Origin: Planctomycetota bacterium
GTDB lineage: Bacteria > Planctomycetota > Phycisphaerae > WQYP01
Assembly (NCBI GenBank): GCA_021785155.1
Contig: JAJYGE010000331.1
Span: 1-15,111 of the forward strand
Direction of reading: 5' to 3'
Length of the DNA stretch: 15,111 bases
Part shown: piece by piece, positions 7,609 to 14,731 of the stretch
Numbering within the stretch: position 1 is the first letter of the stretch
Layout of the letters: every line of letters starts with the position of its first letter
The notes under the pieces: generated by a model
Databases searched by the model: none
Seen by the model: the letters and a program-made list of their open reading frames with translations, nothing else
Told to the model about the DNA's origin: nothing
Made by a program: the position numbers and the translations under genes

Positions 7609-8472
7609 CTATTGGGCGCGTTGGACATGGGCATAGTACGCGGTATTAAAATCACTGCGGCCAGCGCGGCGGGCATCCGGTAACAGGGTGCCGATGTACA
7701 CCACCTTACGGCGCAGGGCGATCGCTGCCGCTCCGGCCCGATGCTTAAATCCGCGCACGGAAATAACACATTTGAAATTCTGCGGTCCATTTTCGACGGT
7801 TACACTTACCCCGTGCCGGGCTATGAATTGCGCTGCGCGCCGGGCGTATTGCGGCAATGTTGTCAAAATCACCAGATACCAGCGATTGGGTGAGCGGGTA
7901 ACCTGCGACGCCGGAACCAGCCGCCCCTGATGTAGTGGCACCACACGCTTTGCCGGTGCCAAAGGTTGTTGACTTACCGCCGCTGGTGGAGAAACATTGC
8001 CGTTTACCGGCAGCAACTGCGGCTGAATGTATCCGGGCGTGGGCGTGCCGGGAGAAATGGCTATCGGCTCCAACGGTTTTTGGGATGTGTTTCGGCTGGT
8101 GGAAACAATAATAACCAGAGCCAGAATCAAAGCTACAATTCCCGCGACCACCACAAGTATCCAAGGCCGGAATCGTGCGAGTATCTGATCCAGCAGCACC
8201 GGTTCCGGAGAAGATTGCGACAGGGTGGGAGAACTTCGCATCTCTTTTGATGGGGTGGCAGTGGGAAATGTGGACGCGGACGATGGAGGCGGACGGATTG
8301 ATCCAGCTACGGGCACGCGCAGTGGGGCTCGGTTGTTCATGGAAGGTGTTATGGATGTCTCGGCGGACAGGGGAGGTGTCGGTGGAGCAGCATCTTTTTT
8401 TGGTGTTTTCTGCGCCGCCCGGCCTAATACCTCGTAGAGTGTGGCGGCATCTTTTCTTCTGTTTGTCGCCAT
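7609..8472 (-). CDS. Single-pass membrane protein with Pro/Ser-rich linkers and SPOR-like C-terminal domain
   Basis: 287 residues. Layout: a short N-terminal segment MATNRRKDAATLYEVLGRAA; a Pro/Ser/Thr-rich cytoplasmic linker (about 25-95); one membrane helix (WILVVVAGIVALILALVIIV, 104-123); a second Pro-rich linker (130-195); and a folded end (about 197-265) beginning RWYLVILTTL and ending KVVYIGTLLP. The folded end has the pattern of a SPOR peptidoglycan-binding domain: an aromatic start strand, a helix with QYARRAAQFIARHG, a central strand, then a second helix before the last strand. It would then sit at the envelope, perhaps at the division site. The SPOR match is by pattern only. ATG 8472 has GGGGTG 6 bases upstream; longer starts (to 8580) would run into the promoter region. 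It is divergent from the ArsR gene, with which it may share control. The ATLYEVL motif at the N-terminus may be a docking or targeting signal (inference). Confidence 0.75.
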   Translation of the reverse strand: MATNRRKDAATLYEVLGRAAQKTPKKDAAPPTPPLSAETSITPSMNNRAPLRVPVAGSIRPPPSSASTFPTATPSKEMRSSPTLSQSSPEPVLLDQILARFRPWILVVVAGIVALILALVIIVSTSRNTSQKPLEPIAISPGTPTPGYIQPQLLPVNGNVSPPAAVSQQPLAPAKRVVPLHQGRLVPASQVTRSPNRWYLVILTTLPQYARRAAQFIARHGVSVTVENGPQNFKCVISVRGFKHRAGAAAIALRRKVVYIGTLLPDARRAGRSDFNTAYYAHVQRAQ

Positions 8473-8561
8473 GCAACACCCCGAAAGCGCGCTCCTGACA
8501 ATAAAATAGGCTCCGCGTCTATGATAATGTAGCGTACAACGGTGAAAATTACCATGATCGC

Positions 8562-8610
8562 TTGATATTATATCCACCATGCTATACTATATTCTTATAT
8601 AGGAATGTAG
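8562..8610. promoter_or_regulatory. Divergent promoter region with nested ArsR-type operator
   Basis: Plus strand: TTGATA (8562-8567) and TATACT (8583-8588), spacer 15, would drive the ArsR gene. Minus strand: TATAAT at 8572-8567 is a -10 candidate for the SPOR-like gene. CTATATTC (8587-8594) and GAATGTAG (8603-8610) form an 8-bp inverted repeat with one mismatch and an 8-base spacer. CTATAT/ATATAG (8587-8592 and 8597-8602) is a perfect palindrome nested inside. The position overlapping the ArsR -10 is as expected for autorepression. Confidence 0.5.
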
Positions 8611-8614
8611 TGTT

Positions 8615-8959
8615 ATGATTGATGTTGCCAATCCCAAACTTGTTGAGCATGTAGCCGATCGATTCCGGGCGCTCGGGGATGAAAATCGTATTCGACTGTT
8701 GGCCCGACTGGCACAGTCGCCGGCAAACGTGCGCACGTTGACTGAAGAACTCGGGATCAGTCAGGCGGCGGCTTCCAAACATTTATCGATTCTTCGGCGG
8801 GCCGGCCTGGTAAGTTATCAAAGTAAAGGCCCTCAGAGCATTTATCAGATCAGCGATCCGAGCGTCCATGAGTTGTGCAATATTGTTTGCCTGGGCGTTC
8901 TGGATTATGTCCGCGGACAAGCGGCGGCCATGACGACGGCCACAACCCTGACGCCATGA
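8615..8959 (+). CDS. ArsR/SmtB-family transcriptional repressor
   Basis: Winged-helix regulator of 114 residues that binds DNA as a dimer. The family core is clear: FRALGDENRIRLLARLAQ (17-34), recognition helix LTEELGISQAAASKHLSIL (42-60), then RRAGLVSYQSKGPQSIYQIS as the wing. The alpha3 metal site ELCVCD of classical ArsR is absent: this protein has TEELGIS there. The C-terminal helix holds H85, C88 and C92 (VHELCNIVC), which could sense a metal or redox change, or nothing. The gene lies just behind a palindromic operator and promoter. Two envelope-protein genes follow on the same strand with gaps of 47 and 29 bases, suggesting one controlled unit. The divergent SPOR-like gene may also be a target. 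The start at 8615 fits the family length; the Shine-Dalgarno is weak. Confidence 0.92.
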   Translation: MIDVANPKLVEHVADRFRALGDENRIRLLARLAQSPANVRTLTEELGISQAAASKHLSILRRAGLVSYQSKGPQSIYQISDPSVHELCNIVCLGVLDYVRGQAAAMTTATTLTP

Positions 8960-9006
8960 CCCGCGGCACCGATACAGACTTAAAAAATATTGTTACAATT
9001 CACATC

Positions 9007-9486
9007 ATGATGTCTGAAAGATTCCATCGTATTGTGCGCATTCGCGGATTCCTGGGCTGCGTATTAGCCTGTGCATGGATATTGCCATTGGGCGGATGTG
9101 TTGAACGGTCCGTGACGCTGGTGAGCGATCCACCGGGAAGTCTGGTTTATCTTAATGACGTGCAGCAGGGAACCACACCGTGCACGGTGCAGTTCAAATG
9201 GTACGGCGATTACAGCGTACGATTGCGGAAGAAGGAAAATATAGGCACGCCGTTGAAACCTGACTATGTCTATTATTTTCTGCATACCCACAAAACCACC
9301 AAACGGCCATGGTTTCAATGGTATGGTGTGGATCTGTTTGCCAGCATCTTGCCGATTAAATTCAAGGATCATGAGATTTGGGCGTTCATAGTCCCGCAGG
9401 TTCCGGAATTATCCACGGCGCAACTTGTTCAAAAAGCCAAGAAACTCAAGAGCGAACTGCCACCGCCAAAACCGAGCAGTCCGTAG
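9007..9486 (+). CDS. PEGA-domain lipoprotein
   Basis: 159 residues. The N-terminus is basic, then hydrophobic, ending in a lipobox: FLGCVLACAWILPLGGC, with the acylated Cys at about 31. After the Cys comes a PEGA-like segment VTLVSDPPGSLVYLNDVQQG followed by TTPCTVQFKWYGDYSVRLRK (about 35-74). This is the pattern of PEGA repeats found in surface-layer and envelope proteins of planctomycetes and others. The rest (YYFLHTHKTTKRPWFQWYGVD) is aromatic-rich and the tail is charged and Pro-rich. The protein is probably anchored in a membrane facing the periplasm or outside. ATG 9007 is chosen because it places the signal peptide at the N-terminus; ATG 9010 is equally possible. There is no Shine-Dalgarno. 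A TACAAT at 8994-8999 just upstream could give a near-leaderless transcript independent of arsR. Function unknown; likely structural or envelope-binding. Confidence 0.85.
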   Translation: MMSERFHRIVRIRGFLGCVLACAWILPLGGCVERSVTLVSDPPGSLVYLNDVQQGTTPCTVQFKWYGDYSVRLRKKENIGTPLKPDYVYYFLHTHKTTKRPWFQWYGVDLFASILPIKFKDHEIWAFIVPQVPELSTAQLVQKAKKLKSELPPPKPSSP

Positions 9487-9515
9487 CCGCGGAACGGACA
9501 CACAGGAGTCAGATC

Positions 9516-11285
9516 ATGAGGCGCTGTCGATTCATTGTTCCGGCTCTGCTGGCGGCCTGCGGGATCGCCGCGATGATGTCCTGGCCCGCGCCGGCGGCGG
9601 CAAGGGCACCTTTCCGCGCACCGCTGGCTGACCGCATTCCCTCCGATGCGCAGATGTATTTTGGATGGGTTGGACCGGTGGCCAAATGGCCCGGATATAA
9701 AACATCCAATCTCCACTTTGTGCTATCGCGCACGCATATTGCAAAATTCATTGAGGGCAATCTGCCGGTTCTGCTGCGGAAGTTGAATGAACTTCCCGCC
9801 ACCCACAACACGCAACTTAATAGGGCCCAATTCAAAACCGCGATTGCCGTTGCCTCATTATTAATAACACATTCTTTTGCTGTTTATTTTCGGCCCATCC
9901 GCACGGGCATTCATCATGTTGCGGCGCTTCCGCAGGCAGTGCTGATCATGGATGCGGGCAAATATCCGGACGCGGTCCTGTCGTTATTCAAAATATTGCC
10001 CCACCAGCTTTATCCTTCCGGCCCGCGTCTTTCGGCCGGTTCGGTCGGCCCGATGGTTTATGTGGGCATTCATATTACATCCGGCGTGCGGCGCGCTTTG
10101 GCAGGAAAGGGCACAACACTCGCAACTGCCGACCGCTTTTGTCGCTCCATGCGGTTCATGCCGGCTGAACCTGTCGCGGCGGACTTTGCCGACCTTACAT
10201 CTCTGCGGCATTATGCCAATACGATTCTGAATCACGCCTTAAGTAACCCCGCACTGCGCGGCACCTCGCATGGCAGACAGCAGCGGATCGTTTTCAGAGA
10301 AGCGCAAGTTATTCTTAATAGCCGGTCCCTTCGCAATGATACAGCTTTCGCATCCGCGGACGGTTTTTCCGGTGCTCAATGGGTTGAGACTTCATTTTTG
10401 GCCATGCGCCATGCTTCTATAAAAAAAGTATCCGGTGCCGCTGATATGCTGACACTGGCCCCGGAACATTCGCCCGCCGTTACCGTGTCCCATCTGAATT
10501 TGAAAGCATTTGTAACGACGACAAAGAAAACCATTGAAGCAACCAGCCCGCAGATTCGCCGGAATGTGCGACAGGTGCTGACCTTGATCAATGGAATAAC
10601 AGGCGTGGATATGGAGAAAGATGTGATCAACGCGTTTGGCCCGTATTGGCTGACATATCAATCCGCCGACATGCCGATGAGCAGCGCCCTGGGAACAGTT
10701 GTCGTCAATCGGCTGGCGCATCCGGAACGGCTGGCGCGGGCTTTGCAAACGCTTACCCCCATGGCGCTGCTGGCGGTTAATGCCGCCATGCGCCAGCGGG
10801 GCTACACCGGTACGCCGGCACAATTGGAAATTCTGCATGCGCATGGCGCGGTGATTTATTACATCAAGGCCAATGGCATTATGCCGGCGTGGGCCATTGT
10901 ACATGGGTACCTTTATTTCTCGGCCTATCCGCATCCGATTCAGTTGGCGCTGGGCCGTAAAGTCAGCGAACCATCCATTTTGGATAACAAAAAATTCATG
11001 GCGTTGCAGCGGCAGCTTGGCTGTACGCATGATTACACCAACGCGGGCTATGTGGATCAGCCGCGGCTTTTGTCGGACACCTACCACATGATCACCACTG
11101 AAGCGGCAGCTTATTCCCTGTTGCTGGGCCTGCAATTTGATCCGCCGATCAGTGCTTTGATTCCCCGTCTTTCTGATCTGCAAAAAGCCACGACGACATC
11201 CGGATTTGTCACCTGGACGGATAAAGCCGGCTGGCACAGCCGCAGTATTTCCGGCTATCCCGGCAGCAGCCTTTTTGTGCCATAA
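9516..11285 (+). CDS. Large secreted protein of unknown function (DUF3352-like pattern)
   Basis: 589 residues with an N-terminal signal peptide (MRRCRFIVPALLAACGIAAM, then an Ala/Pro stretch ending near AAARAP), so it is exported. After cleavage it begins ADRIPSDAQMYFGWVGPVAKWP. This resembles secreted planctomycete DUF3352-type proteins, in which a phrase meaning 'the protein must have D-A-x-x-Y' opens a long alpha/beta domain; the match is by feel, not by search. No catalytic motif, membrane helix after the signal, or repeats are visible. AGGAG lies 8 bases before the ATG, a better ribosome site than those of its neighbours. It starts 29 bases after the PEGA lipoprotein and probably shares its transcript, so the two products may act together at the envelope. 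It converges on the TPR gene with only 23 bases between stop codons and no clear terminator. Confidence 0.82.
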   Translation: MRRCRFIVPALLAACGIAAMMSWPAPAAARAPFRAPLADRIPSDAQMYFGWVGPVAKWPGYKTSNLHFVLSRTHIAKFIEGNLPVLLRKLNELPATHNTQLNRAQFKTAIAVASLLITHSFAVYFRPIRTGIHHVAALPQAVLIMDAGKYPDAVLSLFKILPHQLYPSGPRLSAGSVGPMVYVGIHITSGVRRALAGKGTTLATADRFCRSMRFMPAEPVAADFADLTSLRHYANTILNHALSNPALRGTSHGRQQRIVFREAQVILNSRSLRNDTAFASADGFSGAQWVETSFLAMRHASIKKVSGAADMLTLAPEHSPAVTVSHLNLKAFVTTTKKTIEATSPQIRRNVRQVLTLINGITGVDMEKDVINAFGPYWLTYQSADMPMSSALGTVVVNRLAHPERLARALQTLTPMALLAVNAAMRQRGYTGTPAQLEILHAHGAVIYYIKANGIMPAWAIVHGYLYFSAYPHPIQLALGRKVSEPSILDNKKFMALQRQLGCTHDYTNAGYVDQPRLLSDTYHMITTEAAAYSLLLGLQFDPPISALIPRLSDLQKATTTSGFVTWTDKAGWHSRSISGYPGSSLFVP

Positions 11286-11308
11286 TCACACGATTTGGCG
11301 GTCCAGAT

Positions 11309-11947
11309 TTATTTTCTTTTGGATTTCCCTCTTGCCTTGCGATTTGGGCCGCGCAGATTGCTAAACAGGTTGCTGAAGTTGGTCTTCATGCTGTGAAACA
11401 TAATAATGCTCTCAAGATTTGAGACGGCGGGATGATCCGGCGCAATGCTCTTAAATACACCCAGCGTACTTTGCGCCACATCCACATTTCCACACGCAAC
11501 GTGATACCGCACAATCATGTTGTAAAATGCGACAAATTCGGAAATATGGAATATCTTGCGATCTGGATACATTATTGATAATTCAAAACGGTTGTTGAGG
11601 ATTGCCTTCGCCTTTTCCACCTCGTTGCGACTTAGGTGAATGGTGATCATCCCAATGATCGCAAAGAGATAATCCGGGTGTCGGCGGTAAAGATCTTCGG
11701 AAATCCGATCCGTATCCGCATCTCTGCCGACGAGGTTGTAAAGTGCCGCCAGATAATTAGCGATTTTTGCATCGTCCGGATATTTGTTATGCAGTGATTC
11801 AAGCTCGGGTAACAACAGCGGCCATTGCTCGGGTTCGTGTTGTCCGGGGTGAAGTTCTTCATAACGCGTGGCCAATTCAGGCGTTTCGGGCGGACTGCCT
11901 TCCGTGAGCGGCTCAAATGTAATGTCATAGGAAATAAGACGTAACAC
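11309..11947 (-). CDS. TPR-like protein, probable 5' frameshift
   Basis: The reading frame has helix pairs of tetratricopeptide type: ELESLHNKYPDDAKIANYLA then ALYNLVGRDADTDRISEDLY, then RRHPDYLFAIIGMITIHLSR, and a later ISEFVAFYNMIVRYHVACGN pair. The end is strongly basic (KARGKSKRK). It is likely a cytoplasmic protein-interaction module; no enzyme domain is seen. The first standard start codon in frame is GTG 11947, but clear coding-like sequence continues upstream in the same frame to 12082 (DPTDIPDRAIKQAV..., 45 more codons) without ATG, GTG or TTG. An ATG at 12086 is in the neighbouring frame; losing one A from the run at 12078-12081 would join them into a protein of about 258 residues. 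So the gene is either broken, mis-sequenced, or started at GTG 11947. It lies about 200 bp downstream of the GT87 gene on the same strand. Confidence 0.65.
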   Translation of the reverse strand: MLRLISYDITFEPLTEGSPPETPELATRYEELHPGQHEPEQWPLLLPELESLHNKYPDDAKIANYLAALYNLVGRDADTDRISEDLYRRHPDYLFAIIGMITIHLSRNEVEKAKAILNNRFELSIMYPDRKIFHISEFVAFYNMIVRYHVACGNVDVAQSTLGVFKSIAPDHPAVSNLESIIMFHSMKTNFSNLFSNLRGPNRKARGKSKRK

Positions 11948-12094
11948 CTCCAGCTCGGGCTTATGGCGTTTTGCGGCATGTCGGTCGGCAAAACATGCGG
12001 AAACGGCCTGCTTAATGGCACGATCGGGGATATCCGTTGGATCCGTCGCGCCGATATTAGAAGTGTTAGATATATTGTTTTCTCATGCCAACTA

Positions 12095-12123
12095 CTTTTA
12101 ACGTTGGCGGTCTGAATTGACAA
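12095..12123 (-). promoter_or_regulatory. Candidate promoter of the TPR gene
   Basis: Minus-strand TTGTCA (12123-12118), 17-bp spacer, TAAAAG (12100-12095). Transcription would start near 12088, at the ATG 12086, which would make the mRNA leaderless. This supports 12086 as the original start of the frameshifted gene. The -10 match is only 4 of 6. Confidence 0.35.
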
Positions 12124-12282
12124 GCAGTTGCATGTATTCTGATAAAAGTTTTTGCGGCGGCGCGTGACACTTTCGGCATTATCGCCAACCCTCCGACCGC
12201 CAATTCCGCTCCTGAAAGGGTCTTCTTTAATAGTGTTACACACCCATGAGAGTTTGGCCCTCATCGCAAGTTTTACACGGGA

Positions 12283-13593
12283 TCAGGATAGGAGTGGATG
12301 CGGATCGTCGCCATTCGCGGAATATTCGGCGTTATCACTGAATCGGGCCGTTAATATCACGGCGGCCAAAGCCAACGACGACCAGAGCACGACATCTATG
12401 GTGTCGATGTAGTGCCGACCATTCGGACCCAGGATGCGGGCAAATTCGGATGTCCAGAGCATCAAAAACGCGGTCAGGCTCAATGCCGCCCAGGCGAATT
12501 TGCGGCTGCTTATGGCGGCTAATTTGTCCTCGGCAATCATCCCCACCGCCATTAACGCAAAAATCAGCGTGACATAGTGCGGTACCCAGGTGCGTTCCGA
12601 GGCCCAAAGCATGAACATGCCCACACATGCAATTTCCATGGCATAACGCCGGGTGCGCAGGCTCGGCAACTTTTTTCGCGCCCACCAGATGCCGCCGCCG
12701 GCGATCAGCAGAACGATCACGCGGCCGATCAAATGGGCGGTTTTCTGCGGCAGCCGAACCAGTGTCAAGTAATGATTATGCACCACGCCGCCATGGATGG
12801 TTTTCCATGCCGGTACATGCGAGAATATCCGCAGAATAAACTCAGGAATCGACTCGCCGTTGCCGAATTTTATTTTGTCATGCAGGATATAGGGATCAAT
12901 CATGATATGCCCCCATTGGCCAAGCCATGTGAGGTTCTGATCCCATCCGAAGAACATGGCCGGAACCAGAAATATCCAGATTCCAATTCCCGCCACGATG
13001 GCCGAACCAATAACCCAGCGCCGACGAAACAGAAAATAGGCCAGAAAGGCCAATGGCGTGACCTTAATACAGATCGCCATGGCCACCAGCAACCCGGCGG
13101 CCATATCGCCGATGGGTGTTTCTTCCTGCGCCATCCACAATCCGGCGGCCAGGGGCAGAAGCATCAGCAAATTCATCTGTCCTTCCTGAATATCTCCGAT
13201 CACAGGAAAAAACCAGCCGGCACCAATAAGTAAAAGCGCTCCCGGCAATACATTACCACCGCCGCGCCGAATAATGGATAACGCCAGCATAAAAATCGGC
13301 ACAAAGAAAAAGGGCTTGCAGATTACCCACGCCGCCTGCGCATCGGGGCGGGATAGCAAGGTAAAAGGAGCCACAAATAACATTGCAAACGGCGGTAACG
13401 GAAAGCGATCGCTGCGATAGGGCTTATGGTCATGAATAAACAGCGGGACCGTTTTCATGTAGGAATCAAAGGCGTCGATGTGCTTCTGCCGGGTCATTTC
13501 ATGAGCGATTTTGTGATGTGCCTGCACCGCCAGAACGAGGGTGGCGATGGCGATGACGGCGAGAACAATGGTGATAATCATCCGACGTGGCAT
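12283..13593 (-). CDS. GT87/DUF2029-type polytopic glycosyltransferase (second paralogue)
   Basis: Membrane glycosyltransferase related along its whole length to the protein at 2066-3421. Shared blocks are GDIQEGQMNLLML, PLAAGLWMAQ, IKVTPLAFLAYFLFRRRW, GESIPEFILRI and WVPHYVTLIFALMA. The first loop has acidic IDAFDSY where GT87 keeps its catalytic Asp. The protein has about 436 residues and ten or so membrane helices, the first beginning almost at the N-terminus (MIITIVLAVIAIATLVLAV). Start 13593 is preferred since GGAG lies 4 bases upstream; an ATG at 13650 would add 19 residues and has no ribosome site. The upstream neighbour on the same strand is the Kdo hydroxylase, only 22-79 bp away, so both are probably one transcript. 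This suggests, but does not show, that the enzyme acts on lipopolysaccharide core or another lipid-linked glycan. Confidence 0.85.
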   Translation of the reverse strand: MPRRMIITIVLAVIAIATLVLAVQAHHKIAHEMTRQKHIDAFDSYMKTVPLFIHDHKPYRSDRFPLPPFAMLFVAPFTLLSRPDAQAAWVICKPFFFVPIFMLALSIIRRGGGNVLPGALLLIGAGWFFPVIGDIQEGQMNLLMLLPLAAGLWMAQEETPIGDMAAGLLVAMAICIKVTPLAFLAYFLFRRRWVIGSAIVAGIGIWIFLVPAMFFGWDQNLTWLGQWGHIMIDPYILHDKIKFGNGESIPEFILRIFSHVPAWKTIHGGVVHNHYLTLVRLPQKTAHLIGRVIVLLIAGGGIWWARKKLPSLRTRRYAMEIACVGMFMLWASERTWVPHYVTLIFALMAVGMIAEDKLAAISSRKFAWAALSLTAFLMLWTSEFARILGPNGRHYIDTIDVVLWSSLALAAVILTARFSDNAEYSANGDDPHPLLS

Positions 13594-13672
13594 ACGGCTC
13601 CAGCATTTAAATTCGATACGGTCTGTAAGATCGGCACGGAATCGGTGCACATGATATTAACGGACCTAAACG

Positions 13673-14554
13673 TTACGCCAAGGGTTTGCCCATCATGCCT
13701 TCCAGCACCCGCAACGGCGATTTTTCAGGGTTTTTCATCGCTTCCACCGGCAGAAGATAGGTTTGCTCCAGAAGATATTGCCCGGCATCCACCGCGTGCA
13801 ATACCTCATCGGTAAAACAGGTCCAGGTACAGTGCGGAGGGAATACAAACGGGGTCTGCGGGGCGGTTTTCTGATACTGGTCATCCCTTTTTCCCTGATC
13901 ATGGAGTTGCAGCATGTAATGGTCATAAGCGGTGCGGGGCGTGCGGGTGACGCGCAGCATATACATGAACTTATGCGCGCCGGGAAATGGCGCTTTGAGC
14001 CGCGGCACAAATTTTTTGGCAAAGTCGGCGAAAGGCTCGCCAATACGCCAATCACGGCCCTTGCCTTCGGGGTTTACGTTGCAGAAAATCCGGATGATGC
14101 GTTTGCCGCCCACGGGCCGGGCGGGAAATTGATCCGGGTGCAGGCGGGTATCATCCTTTGTAACTTTGCTGGCGCGGCCTTTAATTTCAATGGGACGGTA
14201 ACTGGTGCGCATGCGAAGAAGGGCGGCTTTGTATTGAGGAAAAAGCCCCTGCATAAGCGTCAGCGTGCTTTCAGAGTACCGCTTCAGCAGAGCGGCCAAT
14301 TCACGCTGGGCCGCCTCATTGCCTTCCATACCCTGAATGCGCCCATTGCGATGATCGTAACTGATGTTCTTGGCGGCACCATTGCTCCACACCGGGGTAA
14401 GAAACTTTTGTTCTTCAGGTGTGAAAGTGAAATCCAGCCCGGGCATATAGACCACATTACCCGCTTCCATGGCGGCAGTGGCACCATTCTGCTGGGAGGC
14501 GGAAAAGGGGCCATTCCATCGGGTTAACTCCACCTTGTAAAGTCGATCGGTCAT
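13673..14554 (-). CDS. kdoO: Kdo 3-hydroxylase (Fe(II)/2-oxoglutarate-dependent), KdoO family
   Basis: Converts the outer Kdo sugar of lipid A-Kdo2 to its 3-hydroxy form Ko (D-glycero-D-talo-oct-2-ulosonic acid), using O2, Fe(II) and 2-oxoglutarate; characterised in Burkholderia and Yersinia. The 293-residue protein fits the family length and motifs: VVYMPGLDFTFTPEEQKFL near 34-52, KNISYD (62-67), RTSYRPIEIKGR (116-127), KDDTRLHPDQFPARP (133-147), RIFCNVNPEGKGRDWRIGEP (155-174), YDHYMLQLHD (210-219), and near the end FTDEVLHAVDAGQYLLEQT. H139-x-D141 and H253 are the likely iron ligands. The ATG at 14554 has a good GGAG 6 bases upstream. It is followed on the same strand by a GT87 gene. Family assignment is confident; whether this host makes Kdo is not shown here, since no waaA or kdsB is in the window. 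Confidence 0.88.
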   Translation of the reverse strand: MTDRLYKVELTRWNGPFSASQQNGATAAMEAGNVVYMPGLDFTFTPEEQKFLTPVWSNGAAKNISYDHRNGRIQGMEGNEAAQRELAALLKRYSESTLTLMQGLFPQYKAALLRMRTSYRPIEIKGRASKVTKDDTRLHPDQFPARPVGGKRIIRIFCNVNPEGKGRDWRIGEPFADFAKKFVPRLKAPFPGAHKFMYMLRVTRTPRTAYDHYMLQLHDQGKRDDQYQKTAPQTPFVFPPHCTWTCFTDEVLHAVDAGQYLLEQTYLLPVEAMKNPEKSPLRVLEGMMGKPLA

Positions 14555-14731
14555 AGTTCACTCCGTCTCAAGGACCATACGGTTGTTCATCATACGAGTT
14601 TAGCCTAAATATGGCCGGTGTGAAAGAATCAACCTGTTGTCATAGGTGGGCTTGACCACTTTGATCACCCCCGTTGCCAAGATTCGCCAGCCGCATAACT
14701 GTTATGTTCGTTCATTTGCAAGGTGTCGGAG
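14555..14731. other. Divergent region between kdoO and the primase-like fragment
   Basis: About 177 bases with no gene. The kdoO leader on minus may use TTGATT/TATTTA near 14632-14606 (spacer 15), but the match is weak. Besides the palindrome at 14694-14706 nothing is clear. Confidence 0.35.
14694..14706. promoter_or_regulatory. 13-bp palindrome upstream of the primase-like fragment
   Basis: CATAAC-T-GTTATG is a perfect inverted repeat 25 bases before ATG 14732. It could be a repressor site for the gene whose start survives here. There is no supporting promoter with good boxes. Confidence 0.3.

Noticed and set aside
7745..8479. Minus-strand frame of 244 codons overlapping the SPOR-like gene
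   Set aside because: It is a shifted reading of the same DNA and lacks the membrane helix and SPOR-like patterning of the chosen frame.
10392..11237. Minus-strand open frame of 281 codons inside the large secreted protein gene
   Set aside because: It has low-complexity Arg/Gln/His-rich composition typical of an antisense frame. The plus frame has a signal peptide, a good ribosome site and protein-like hydrophobic patterning.
11647..12264. Minus-strand open frame of 205 codons overlapping the TPR gene
   Set aside because: It reads as a shifted frame with Arg/Ser/Pro-rich random composition. The overlapping frame shows TPR-type helices.
12577..13233. Plus-strand open frame of 218 codons over the second GT87 gene
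   Set aside because: Composition is His/Gln/Gly-rich without motifs. The minus strand encodes a clear polytopic membrane protein.
13763..14527. Plus-strand open frame of 254 codons over the Kdo hydroxylase gene
   Set aside because: The opposite strand carries unmistakable KdoO motifs along its length, so this is a shadow frame.
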